Positions 39,501 to 53,000 of a stretch of DNA of 64,000 bases are shown here, in pieces. Source of the stretch: Massilia sp. erpn (GTDB taxonomy: Bacteria; Pseudomonadota; Gammaproteobacteria; Burkholderiales; Burkholderiaceae_D); the NCBI RefSeq assembly GCF_024400215.1, contig NZ_CP053748.1, positions 4,712,001-4,776,000 of the forward strand, given 5' to 3'. The first letter of the stretch is position 1; each line of letters begins with the position of its first letter. The translations under genes and the position numbers were made by a program. The notes below the pieces were generated by a model. That model worked only from the letters and a program-made list of their open reading frames with translations, was not told where the DNA came from and ran no database searches.

Positions 39501-41030
39501 AACAGCACTGATATTGCCCAGGCGTTTGAGGCGGACGCCTGCTTGCTGCTGGAACGCATCCAGGCGCTGGGTGCTGAGCCAGGCCGGCATTTGATTCAGG
39601 CCGTGATTCCGGCCGATGGCGCGGGCCAGCTTTGGTCCGGCCTGGGCGGTATGCTGCGCTGCGCCAGCCTTGAAAATCCGCGCATCTCGGTACAGCTGAT
39701 CAGTGTGGAGTCGGGGCAGGATGTTGCCCTGGTTCTGGCCGAGAATATCGGCAGCGATGCCCAGCAGCTGTGCTACCAGGGCGGCCAGCGCCTGGTCCAC
39801 AGCTGGACCGAACTGCCGTCAACCGAAGCAAACCGGCCCTGGAAAGACCGCGGCGTCTACCTGATCACGGGTGGCGCGGGAGGCCTTGGCCTGATCTTCG
39901 CGTACGACATAGCTGGCTCGGTACGTAATGCCACGCTCATTCTGACTGGCCGCTCTGCTGTCAGCGATGCCGTGCAGGCACAGATCCGCGAACTGGAAGC
40001 GTTAGGTGCAGTAGTGCAGTACCGCCAACTCGACGTCGGCGATGCGCAGGCTGTGAACCAACTCGTGCAAAGCCTTCCGGAGGAATTTGAAAGCCTGGAT
40101 GGCATTATCCATAGTGCGGGTGTTCTGCGCGACAGTCTGATTCAAAGGAAGACTGCGCAGCAGGTAAGGGATGTACTGCGCGCAAAGGTCGCTGGTTTGC
40201 TGAATCTCGACCATGCCAGCTGCGAAATCGCGCTGGACTTCTTTATCTGCTTCTCGTCTACATCCGGTGCGCTTGGCAATGTGGGGCAAGCCGATTATGC
40301 CGCCGCCAACTCCTTTATGGATGCTTACTCCCATTACCGAAACGGGCTGGCTGCACAGGGGCAGCGGCAAGGCCGCACGCTGGCGGTCAATTGGCCCTTG
40401 TGGGAAGAAGGCGGCATGCAGGTCGATGCCGCGACTATCCAGGAAATGCGCAAGCGAAGCGGCCTGCAGCCTTTGCACAGTTCCAGCGGCCGCACCGCCT
40501 TGGCGCAGGCCTTGGCTTCGAATGCATCGCAGGTACTCGTTGCAGAAGGCGATATAACGCGCTTCAAGGCCAGCCTGTCGCAGCCGCGCAAGGCCGTTCC
40601 TGCCCGCTCCGAGTCCACCATTGCTGCAGGCGCGCAGGAAAAAGCAGTGCGTTACTTCGTGCGCCTGCTCGCCGGAACGCTGCGGCGGCAGGCCGACAGC
40701 ATCGATCCCCATGCCCAGATGGAGGCATATGGAATCGATTCGATTCTGGTAGTGGAGCTGACGCGCAAGCTTGAACAGGTATTCGGCACGCTTTCCAAGA
40801 CCTTGTTCTTTGAATATCAGACCATCGCCGCCTTGGCTGCCTATTTCGTTGAAAATCACAGCGAAGTGCTAGCCGCGCAGCTTGGAGAAAGCCTGCCGCA
40901 AGCGGCAGCGCCGGAAGCTGTGGCGAGTTTCGAAGAAGCACCCGCCAGCACGGTCTTGACAAGCCGCCGTTCGGGTTTTGCGCAGCGTGCCGCATCTGCC
41001 GTATCGGTGGCGCCGGTGGCAAAAGCTGTT
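36576..41030 (+). other. PKS module 1: KS-DH-KR-ACP
   Basis: KS1 has DTACSSSLVA (Cys183), EAHGTGT and KTNVGHLE, so it is condensation-competent. The DH has DHVVQGAKTLP and LDAALQ. The KR has GGAGGLG and SSTSGALG...QADYAAAN, with an LRD after HSAG as in B-type ketoreductases. The ACP has YGIDSILVVEL. It should form a double bond. Confidence 0.85.
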
Positions 41031-44000
41031 GCGGATATCGGCGATATCGCCATCATCGGCCTGGCAGGCCGCTATCCCCAAGCCCGCAATGTGGAAGAGT
41101 TCTGGACTAATCTGAGTCAGGGCAAGGACTGCATTGGAGAGATTCCGTCCGAACGCTGGGACTATAAGCTGTACTTCGACGCCAACCGCGATGCGAATGG
41201 CAAGACATACAGCAAATGGGGCGGCTTTATCGATGGCGTCGACCTGTTCGACCCGCTGTTCTTCAATATCTCACCGCGCGAAGCTGAGCGCATGGACCCA
41301 CAGGAGCGGCTGTTCCTCGAATGCGTGCATGCCGCGCTGGAAGACGCCGGCTACACCCGCGACACTGTCGGGCGCCAGGAGCAAGCCGGTTCTGAGGGCA
41401 GCGTCGGCGTTTTCGTCGGCGTGATGTATTCCGAGTACCAGCTGTATGGCGCGCAGGAGCAGGCGCGTGGCCGCAATCTGGCGATGCTTAACAGCCCGGC
41501 ATCCATTGCCAACCGCATCTCTTACTTCTGTAATTTCAATGGCCCCAGCATGGCGCTGGACACGATGTGTTCCTCCTCGCTGACGGCGATCCACCTCGCG
41601 GTGCAGAGTTTGCAGCGCGGCGATTGCCGCGTGGCTGTCGCGGGCGGCGTGAACGTATCCATCCACCCGAACAAGTACCTGATGCTGGCACAGGGAAAAT
41701 TCATTTCGGGTAAAGGACGCTGCGAAAGCTTCGGCGAGGGCGGCGAGGGCTATGTGCCCGGCGAAGGCGTGGGTGCGCTGCTGCTCAAGCCGAAAGCGCA
41801 GGCCATCGCTGATGGCGACCATATCTACGGCATTATCAAGGCCACCGCGATCAACCACGGCGGCAAGACCAACGGTTATACCGTACCCAATCCGAACGCA
41901 CAGGCCAAGGTGATTGAAACCGCGCTGCGCGGGGCGGGTATCGATGCTCGCAATATCGGCTATATCGAAGCGCATGGTACCGGCACCAGCCTAGGCGATC
42001 CAATTGAGATTGCCGGGCTGTCCAAGGCCTTCCAGAGTTGGACCAAGGACAGGCAGTTCTGTTCCATCGGTTCGGCCAAATCGAATATCGGCCATTGCGA
42101 AAGCGCTGCCGGCGTGGCGGGCGTGACCAAGGTGCTGCTGCAACTGAAGCATCAGCAGCTCGCGCCAAGCTTGCATTCGCGCTCGCTGAATCCGAACATC
42201 GACTTTGGCAATACGCCTTTTGTGGTACAGCAGGAGCTGGCGCCATGGCTGCGTCCAGTGGATGAGAGCAGCGGCGCTCGGCGCGAATTGCCGCGTGTAG
42301 GCGGCGTTTCTTCATTCGGCGCCGGCGGTGCGAATGCCCATGTGGTGATCGAGGAATATGCGGATGCGCGTCCGGCTGCCGCTTTGCGTGGCCCTGCCGT
42401 GGTGCTGCTCTCGGCGCGCGACGGCGAGCGCCTGCAGGAACAGGTACGTCAGTTGCTGGCGGTAGTTGCGCGGCCGGGCCAGATGGCCCTGGCCGATCTG
42501 GCCTATACGCTGCAGGTCGGACGCGAAGCGATGGATGAACGCCTCGCATTGCTGGCCTCTTCGCTGGATGACCTGCGCGGCAAGCTGGAGGCCATTCTGG
42601 CAGGCGAGAGTCAACTGGAAGATGTCTATCGCGGACAAGTAAAACGGACGGCAGAGGCGTTGACTGGCCTAGCCGGCGACGACGATATGGCTGCGGCAGT
42701 CGATGCCTGGATTGAGAAAGGTAAATTGGGCAAGCTGCTCGACCTGTGGGTGAAAGGACTGGCCTTCGACTGGCGGCGTTTGTACCGCGCCGGTAGCGTG
42801 CGTCCGCGCCGTATCAGCCTGCCGACTTATCCCTTTGCACGCGAACGCTATTGGGTACAGACCAGCGCCGCCTTTGAAAGCAGCGAGACTGGCATTGAGA
42901 TGCGTCTGCATCCGCTGGTACAGCGCAATACCTCCGACCTGGCTGGCCTGCGTTTCAGCAGCCGCCTGAGTGGGGAGGAATTCTTCCTTTCGCAGCACGT
43001 TGTCAACGGCAACCGCGTTCTGCCAGGCGTGGCGCAGCTGGAAATGGCGCGCAGCGCTGTGGCCCTGGCTGCGGGCGGCGAGTGCCGTATCACGGTGAGC
43101 GAAGTGGTCTGGGCGCGTCCGGTGATCGTCGGGGAGGAAGGGATTCTGCTGCATATCGCGCTTTATCCAGAGGACGATGGGGCAGTGCGCTTTGAGATTT
43201 ATGCCGATGCGGCGGACGGCGAAATTTCGTCATTCAGCCAAGGCCTTGCCATCGTTGAAGATCTGGATGAAGCGCAGACCGAAACATGCGATATTCAATC
43301 CATCCGCGAGCAATGCCAGCGCGCATATCTGAGCGGTACGGATTTTTACCCGCTTTGCCAGCGCGCCGGCCTGGAATACGGTGCGGCGTTCCAGGGTATT
43401 ACGGAACTCTTCCTTGGCGAGCAGCAGGTTCTGGCTCGTATTGTATTGCCCGAAGCCGCGCGGGGTGAAACGGATTATGTTTGGCATCCCAGCGTATTGG
43501 ATGCGGCTTTGCAGGCTACGCTGGCCGTGCAGGCCGATGCGGCTGGCCTGCCGCCCTTGATGCTGCCGTTCGCCCTGGAAGCGGTGGAGGAACTTGCTCC
43601 CTGCAGCGCGAATATGTGGGCGCTGGTCCGTTACAGTGCAGGCAGTTCGGCCAGCCAGCGCGTGCCGAAGCTGGACATAGAACTGTGCGATGAAGATGGC
43701 CAGATCTGCCTGCGCTTCCACGCCTTCAGCCTGCGCGCCATGGCAGCGAATCAAGGCAATGCTGCGGAAGACAAGGCCGCACCAAGCGAAGACAAGCTGC
43801 TGCTTGCTCCGGTATGGGAAGTTGTCGGCGATGCCGTTTCGGATACGGTTCCCGCGCCCGATGCGCGTCTGGTGATTGTTGGTGGAGCGGCAACCCAGCA
43901 GCAGGCGGTGGCCGCCTTGTATCCTCAGGCGCAAGTGCTTTCCCTGTCCGCAGGTGCGCAGGTCGGCGCCATGGAGGCGGCTTTGCGTGCCGCCGGTTCG

Positions 44001-47000
44001 TTCGATCATCTGCTGTGGATTGTGGAAGCCGGTGAGGAAAATGATGACGAGGAGCTGATCGCTGCGCAGGAAGCGGGCGTGATCACGGGCTTCCGGCTGG
44101 TGAAGGCGCTGCTCGCAATCGGCATGGCGGATCAGCCGCTTGGCTGGACCGTGCTGACTTGCCAGAGCCAGTCAGTGCATGCTTGCGATGCCATCGCGCC
44201 GGCTCAGGCCAGCGTGCATGGCTTTATCGCTTCCATGGCCAAGGAATTCCGCCGCTGGCAGGTGCGTCTGCTGGATATGCAGGCTGGCGCGACATGGCCT
44301 TGGCAGCAGATTTTTGGCTTGCCGTTCAGCGCCGCGGGCGATGCGCTGGCATGGCGCTCAGGCCAATGGTTCCGCCAGCAGCTGCAGCCGGTGCGGATGG
44401 CTGCGCCAGCGGCGACGGAAGCGGTCTACCGCGCAGGTGGCGTGTACGTCATCATTGGTGGCGCGGGCGGCATCGGGCAGGTGCTGAGCGAACATCTGAT
44501 CCGCAATTACCAGGCCAAGGTGTTCTGGATCGGGCGGCGTGCCCTGGATGGCGAGATTGAGCAGGCGATTGCCCGCCTTAGTACCTTCGGCCCTGCGCCA
44601 AGCTATATTTCGGCCGACGCGGCCGACCTCCACGCGATGGAGGCTGCGCGCGAGGCGATTCTGGCACGCTTCCCCCGCATCAATGGTGTCATCCATGCGG
44701 CTATCGTCTTGCTCGACAAGAGCCTGGCCCAGATGGATGAAGACCGGCTGCGCGCGGGGCTGGCGGCGAAAGTCGATATCAGCGTGCGGATGGTGCAGGT
44801 CTTCGGCAAGCTGCCGCTGGACTTCATGCTGTTCTGCTCATCGCTCCTGAGTTTCATCAAGGCGGCAGGACAAAGCAATTATGCGGCCGGCTGCACTTTC
44901 AAGGATGCCTACAGCCTGCAACTGGCCAAGCGCCTGCCATACCTGGTGAAGACGATGAACTGGGGCTATTGGGGCAGTGTGGGCGTGGTCGCCTCGCAGG
45001 CTTACCGGGAGCGTATGGCGCAGCAAGGTATAGGCTCGATTGAGCCGGAGGAAGGCATGCTGGCTATCGATGCGTTGATGGCCGCCCCGTTGCCGCAACT
45101 GGGCTTCCTGAAAGTGACATCGGCGATGGCCAGGGGAGGCAGTCTGGATCTGATCGGCGCGAATCGCGTGGATATCCATCAAGCCGGCTATACCTCGGTG
45201 GCTGCGGCCTTGAGCGAGCAAGATACGGTACCGCTGCCGGCTGACGCCGGCCAGTTGACTGCGCATCGCCAGGAAATGGACCGGTTGTCGCTTGCTGTTC
45301 TATGGGGCGAACTGCGCGCCATAGGAATGTTTGCCAAGGCAGGTTCCTTTGGCCTCAACGATGCAATGACTTCATCCAGCATCCGCCCCGGCTACGTACG
45401 CTGGCTGGCGCATAGCCTGCAATGCCTGGCCCAAGTGGGATGGCTGCAGCCGGCTGGCGCCGACGCATGGCGCGTGGCGGTGCAAGGTCCGGGCCGCGAG
45501 CAGGCCTGGGCCGAATGGGAGCAGCGCAAGCACGCTTGGCTGAACGATGCAAATCTGCGCGCCCAGGCTGTGCTGGTGGAAACCATGCTGCGCGCCTTGC
45601 CGGCAATGCTCAACGGCAGCACGCCAGCCACATCGATCATGTTCCCGAATTCTTCGATGGAACTGGTGGAAGGCGTTTATCGTGGCAGCCCGCTTGCGGA
45701 CTACTATAACGATGTGCTGGGGACCAGCGTTCTGGCCTTTATCGCGGCCCGTCTGCGCCAGGATCCATTAGCCCGTATCCGCATTCTGGAAATCGGCGCC
45801 GGAACGGGCGGCACCAGCGCGCGCGTGCTGGCGAAGCTGAAGCCCTATGCCGGCAATATCGATCAGTACTGCTACACCGACTTGTCGCGTGCTTTCCTGC
45901 TGCACGCGGAACAGCAGTACGGGCCGCATTATCCATATCTGGCTTACAGCCTGTTCGATGCCAGCAAGCCGCTGGCCGGGCAGAGTATCGAGACGGGCAG
46001 CTACGACCTGGTGATCGCCACCAATGTTCTGCATGCGACCAAGGATATCCGCGAAAGCCTGCGCAATGCGAAAGCGGCTTTGCGCGGCAATGGCCTGTTG
46101 CTGCTGAATGAGTTGAGCAGTTGCGAACTTTGGGCGCATCTGACATTCGGCATGCTCGACGGCTGGTGGCTGTACGAGGACGAAACCCTGCGCATTCCCG
46201 GCTGCCCAAGCCTGGCGCCAGCCATGTGGAAGACCGTGCTGCGTGAAGAAGGTTACCGCCACATCATGTTCCCGGCGGATGCCGCGCACGCCCTTGGCCA
46301 GCAAGTAGTGCTGGCGGAAAGCGATGGCGTTACTCCGCAGCGTCACGTCAAGCCCGCGCCGGCGCCTGCTGCGCCGGCAATTCGCGCCGTGGCCGCAACT
46401 GTCAGCGCTTCGGTTCCGGTGCGAGCAACCATCAAGCTTGCGCCGGCCGCGCCGCCTCAGCCAGCGTCATCGCTGCGCGACGGCTGCGTGCTGCGGCTGA
46501 AGAAACTGGTCGGACAAGTGCTGAAAATGCCGGTCGAGAAAATTGACGCCGCCAGCAATCTGGATCAGTACGGCATCGACTCGATTCTTGTGCTGGAGCT
46601 GACCAATGGCCTGCGGGCGGCGCTAGCAGATGCTGGCATTACAAGCAGCTTAAGCACTTCCTTGTTCTTTGAATACCAGTCGATCGACGCACTGGCCGAT
46701 CACTTTGTGCAGACCGAGGCCGCCGCGATGATGCGCTGGACCGGACTGGATGCGACAGTGGAAGCCGCACCGGCGGTCCCCATGCCGGTATCTCAGACTG
46801 TGTCTCAACCGGTGCGAGCCCTGTCTTCGCCCAGTGGGCGCCGCGTGCGCGCTTCCCTGGCATGGAAGGGCAAGGCCTCGGCCAAGGCCGTAGACCTGGC
46901 GGGACAGTTCGATGTGGCCATCATCGGCCTGTCGGGCCGTTATCCGATGGCGGAGAACGTGGCGCAGTTCTGGGAGAACCTGAAGGACGGCCGCAATTGC

Positions 47001-50000
47001 ATCGGCGAGATTCCGGCTGAGCGTTGGGACCATGGCCGCTACTTCGATCCGGCCAAGGACAGTCCCGGAAAAACCTATACGAAATGGGGCGGCTTCCTCA
47101 GCGATATCGACTGCTTCGATGCGCGTTTCTTCCATATCTCGCCGCGCGAGGCCGAGGCCATGAGTCCGCAGGAACGACTTTTCCTGCAGGAGGCTTACAG
47201 CAGTATCGAGGACGCGGGGTATACGCCGTCCGGTTTGAGCGCAAGCCGCAAGGTAGGTGTATTCGTAGGTGCGATGAATGAGTACTACGGTGCTGGCAGC
47301 CGCTTCTGGTCCATCGCCAACCGCACCTCCTGGTTGTTCAACTTCCAGGGACCGAGCATGGCGGTCGATACCGCTTGTTCCTCATCGCTGACGGCGGTGC
47401 ATCTGGCGCTGGAAAGCTTGCGCAGCGGCTCAAGCGAAGTCGCTGTGGCCGGCGGCGTTAATCTGATTGTCGCTCCCGGCCAGCTGGTGGAGCTGGCGGC
47501 GATGACCATGCTGTCCAGCGGCGACAAATGTAAATCCTTCGCCGTCGATGGCGATGGCTTTGTGGATGGCGAGGCCGTTGGCGCGATTGTGCTCAAACCT
47601 TTGCAGCAGGCGATCAAGGATGGCGATCATATTTATGGTGTCATCAAAGGCAGTGCGGTCAATGCCGGCGGCAAGACTAATGGCTATATGGTACCGAATC
47701 CGAACCAGCAGGCGCAGTTGGTAAAGGACGCGCTGGAGAGGGCCGGAGTCAACGCCCGCAGCATCAGCTATCTGGAAGCGCAAGGCACGGGCAGCAGTCT
47801 GGGCGACCCGATTGAAATCGCAGGCTTAAGCAAGGCATTCCGCAACTGGACGGAGGATAAGCAGTTTTGCGCTCTGGGTAGCGCGAAGTCCAATGTCGGC
47901 CATTGCGAAAGCGCGAGCGGCATGGTTGGCATCAGCAAGGTGTTGATGCAGATGAAGCATAGGACGCTGGTTCCCAGTTTGCATGCCGCCGTGCTCAATC
48001 CGGATATCGACTTTGGCAATTCACCGTTCGCACTGCAGCAGAAACTCGCCGTGTGGGAGCGTCCGTATGTGGCGGCCGATGGAAGGAGCAGTGAGCAGCC
48101 ACGTATCGCGGGCATATCGTCATTCGGCGCCGGCGGCGCCAATGCCCACCTGATTATCGAGGAATTTATCGCTGCGCCGTTTGACCAGGCATCGTCCGGC
48201 CCCGCGCTAGTGGTGCTTTCCGCGCGCACGGAAGAAGGCTTGCGGCAGCGTGTTCAGCGTCTTCTAGCGGCGATTGCGCCTGAGCGCATCGAGCCGCCAA
48301 TGACGCTGGCGAATATCGCCTATACCCTGCAAACCGGGCGCGAAGCGATGGAAGAGCGTCTGGCTATTCTGGCGGACTCGCTCGATGTGCTGCGGCGAAA
48401 ACTGGACGTCGTCGCCGCAGGCGAAAGCGAAGTCGATGGTGTGTATCGCGGACAGGTCAGGAAAAATAAGGAAGCTTTCAGCCTGTTTGCCGGCGATGAA
48501 GATATGGGCAGCATCGTCGCCACATGGTTTGCCAAGGCCAAACTGGATAAGCTGGGCGAGCTTTGGACCAAGGGCTTTGCGCTGGATTGGAATGCCTTGT
48601 ATGCGGCAGACGGTGCAAGCCGGCCATCGCGTATCAGCTTGCCAACCTATCCATTTGCCAAGGAGCGATACTGGAAGGAGAAGGCTGCTGTGGCGCTGCC
48701 GGCTATCGCTGCGCCGGCAGCCGTGCCCCAGGTATCCGTGTCGGCTCCGTTCACTGCCTCAGATTTGCAAGGCCACATAAGGAATCTGCTGACGGCCAGC
48801 GTCTCGGCCATACTGAAAGTGGCGCAGGAGGATATCGACGGCGATACCCAGTGGAGCGAATACGGCTTTGACTCGATTACGCTGACCAGCTTCTGCAACT
48901 CCCTCAACGATCAATATGGAGTTGGCCTGGCACCGACCATCTTCTTCGAATATCCAACGCTGGATGGCTTGGCAAAATTCCTTGCGCAGGAACGGCGTCC
49001 GCTGTTCGAGACTTCCGCTCCTGAGCCTATGCCAGTGCAGTATGCGAGTCCGGAACCTGCGCCGAAACTGCGCGAGGAAAACAAGGAAGCTGTCGCCATC
49101 GTCGGTATGAGCGGCCAGTTCCCGATGGCGCCCGATATGGATGCGTTCTGGCGCGTGCTGGAAGAGGGCCGGGATTGCATCGGCGAGATTCCAAAAGACC
49201 GCTGGGATTGGAAAGCCATCTATGGCGATCCCAATCTGGAAGAGAATAAATGCAATAACAAATGGGGCGGTTTCATCGACGGTATTGCCGACTTCGATCC
49301 GCTGTTCTTCGGCATCTCGCCCAAAGAAGCGGAGCTGATGGACCCGCAGCAGCGGCTGATGATGGTGCATGTCTGGAAGGCGCTGGAAGATGCCGGGTAT
49401 GCCGGTTCCGCGCTGTCCGGCAGCGACACGGCGCTCTTTATCGGAACGATCGCCAGCGGTTACGCGGATCGCGTGCGGCGCGCGGGGATGGCTATTGAAG
49501 GCTATTCCTCGACCGGGTCCGTGGCGTCGGTCGGGCCGAACCGCATGAGCTATTTCCTTGATTTCCATGGGCCGAGCGAACCTGTGGAAACCGCTTGCTC
49601 CAGCTCCCTGGTGGCGTTGCGGCGCGGCGTTCAGGCCATCCAGCGTGGTGAATGCGGTGTGGCGGTGGTGGGCGGCGTGAACGCCATCGTCAATCCCGAC
49701 CTGCATATCAGCTTCAATAAGGCTGGCATGCTTGCCGAGGATGGTCGCTGCAAGACCTTCTCCAGCGCGGCGAACGGTTATGTGCGCGGTGAGGGTGCAG
49801 GCATGCTCGTGCTCAAACGCCTGAGCGATGCGGAGCGCGACGGTGACCATATCTACGGCTTGGTGCGCGGGACGGCGGAAAACCATGGCGGCCGCGCCAA
49901 TTCGCTGACCGCGCCGAATCCGAAAGCCCAAGCGGCCGTGGTCAGCATGGCGTATGAGGATGCAGGTATCGATCCGCGCACGGTGACTTACATCGAAGCG

Positions 50001-53000
50001 CATGGCACGGGAACCAGCCTTGGCGATCCGGTTGAGATCAACGGACTGAAAGCCGCCTTCAAGCACCTATACGATACGGCTGGCGCGCGCATTGAATCGC
50101 GCCACTGCGGCCTTGGCTCGGCCAAAACGAATTTTGGCCATCTGGAGCTGGCGGCCGGGGTTGTGGGCGTGATGAAGGTGCTGCTGCAGATGAGGCACAA
50201 GAAACTGGTTCGAAGCCTGCATAGCGCTGAACTGAATCCGTATATCGATCTGGAATCCAGCCCCTTCTACGTGGTCCAGGAGTCGCGCGAATGGACCTCT
50301 CTGCGCGATGCGGATGGCAAGGAAATCCCGCGCCGCGCCGGGGTAAGCTCGTTCGGTTTCGGCGGCGTTAATGCGCACGTGGTGCTGGAAGAATATATCG
50401 CTCCGGCGCGCCAGGATGATGCGCCAGATGGTCCGGTGGGCATTGTGCTGTCGGCACGGAACGAGGAACGTCTGCTGGAGCAGGCACGCCAGTTGCTGGA
50501 CTTCGCAAGTGCACCGCAAGTTCAAAGGGATGTTGTGCTGGCCGATCTGGCGTATACATTGCAGGCCGGGCGGGAGGCAATGGAGGAGCGCCTGGCTTTT
50601 ACTGCGGCCTCGTTCAACGAGCTGCAAGAGAAACTGGCTGGTTTTGTGCGCGGCAATGTGCAAGGTCAGGCGATCCTGCGTGGCCAGGCAAAACGCGGCA
50701 AGGATTCCATATCCCATGGCATCGATCCGTCAGCAGATACTGAAGGCTTGCTCGCTCAGTGGGTCAATGGCCGGGACGCCAACTGGCTGCCGCTGTACGC
50801 CGGCCGCAAGCCGCGCCGGGTAAGCTTGCCGACCTATCCGTTTGCGCGGGAACGCTATTGGATCGACGTCGCCCATGGCCAGCAGGCAGGAGGGGTGAGC
50901 GGGGTGCTTCATCCCTTGGTGCAGCATAATCGCTCGAACATTTCAGGTCTGCGTTTCAGCAGCTATTTTGATGGCGATGAATTCTTCCTGGCCGACCATG
51001 TGGTGCGCGGTGAACGCGTGCTGCCTGGCGCCGCGCAGCTTGAAATGGCGCTGCATGCGGGCAAGCTGGCAACCGAAAATGCCCGTAGCCTGCGGCTCAG
51101 GAATGTCATCTGGGTGCGACCTGCCATCGCGGGAGCTGATGGCCTGAATCTGAATATCGCGCTTCGTCCCGCCGAAGGACTGGCTTTGGCTTTCGAAGTC
51201 CAAGGTGCTGGCGCAAGCGCAGAAAGTCATGTCTTCAGTCAGGGCTTGGTGGAGCCTGTCGACGCCCCCATTTCGGCGGCTACGCATGATATTGCGACCT
51301 TGCACGCGCACTGCACGCGCCGGCGGATGGATGGCGCTGAGTGTTATGCGCTGTTTGAACGAATGGGGTTGCAATATGGTCCGAGTTTCCAGAGGCTGAG
51401 CGAGCTGCTGGCCGGTGACACGTTTGCGTTGGCACGTATCGAGCTGCCGCCTGTCGCGCGAGATTCCCTTTCAGATTTCACGCTGCATCCCGCTTTGCTC
51501 GATGCAGCCTTGCAGGCTTCCGCCGGTCTGCTCGGTGGTACTGAACTGATGCTGCCGTTCGCCCTTGGGTCGCTGGATATTTTGCAGCCGCCTAGCGGCA
51601 GCATGTGGGCCGTGGTGCAGCGGAGCCGTGGATGCGCCGCAGGCGATGCGGTGCAGAAGTTTGATATCGATCTGTGTGGCGACGATGGCCATGCCTGCAT
51701 TCAGGTCAGGGAGTTCAGCCTGCGCGCAGTTACCGGTGGTGGTAAACGTGCTTCCGAAGCATCCACCTTGCTGCAGCCCGTCTGGCGCGCGCAGCCAGTG
51801 CTGACGGAAAGTGCCGGTGCGGCCTATGCCCGTCATCTCGTTCTGCTGTATGGCGTCACGGAGGCGGATGCGGCTGCGATCCGCAATCGTTTGCCGGATG
51901 CGGACTGCCAGCTTTTGCCAACGAGCGCCGATGCTGCCGCTTCCTTCGAAGATGCGGCCCAGATGCTTCTGGAACGTCTGCAAGCCTTGGGCAGCGAGAC
52001 TGGAGCATCCTTGATTCAGCTAGCCATCCCGGGCGATGGCACGTTCCAGACCTTGAGCGGCTTGGGAGCTATGCTGCAAACCGCACACCTGGAAAATCCG
52101 CGCCTCACAGGCCAGGTAATCGAGTTTGAGCCCGGCCAGGACTTGTCATCCGTTCTGCTGGAGAACCGTGCCAGCGTGGACCGGCAAATTCGCTATCGCC
52201 ATGGCGAGCGCATGGTTCGCGGCTGGAGCGAGCTGGCGACAAGCGGCTCGGCGCAGTGGAAGGATCACGGGGTATATCTGATTACAGGCGGTGCTGGTGG
52301 CCTGGGCCTGATCTTTGCCCGCGATATCGCCAGCGCTGCGAATGGCGTCACGCTGGTTCTAGCAGGACGTTCGCCGATTAACGACGCCATACGCGCCAGT
52401 ATCCGCGAACTTGAGGCCTTGGGTGCGGTGGTGCAGTACCGTCAGCTGGACGCTGGCGATGCGGAGGCAGTCACTCAGCTTGTCCATGGCATTCAGGAAG
52501 AACATGAGGGACTGGACGGGATCCTCCACAGTGCTGGTGTGGTGCGCGACAGCTTCCTTATCAGGAAAACGCCGCAGCACCTGAGTGAAGTCCTGCGTGC
52601 CAAAGTTGCCGGTGCCGTGAATCTCGATCAGGCCAGCCGTGATATCGCCCTGGACTGCTTCATCTGCTTCTCCTCGCTATCGGGCGTGATCGGCAATATC
52701 GGACAGGCGGATTACGCGGCGGCGAACGCCTTCATGGACAGCTTCGCCCATTACCGCAACGAGCTGGCGGCCCAAGGGAAGCGCCATGGACGCACCTTGT
52801 CGATCAACTGGCCGCTGTGGGAGGAGGGCGGCATGCAGGTTGATGCCGCCACGCTCCAGTATCTGCGTGAGCATCTCGGCATGACGCCTTTGAGCACGGC
52901 TGACGGCGGCGCGGCTTTGGCTGCGGCGCTGGCCAGCGCCGCGCCGCAAGTGCTGCTGGTGCATGGAGATGCCAACCGCATGAACTCAATTCTGCAAGGC

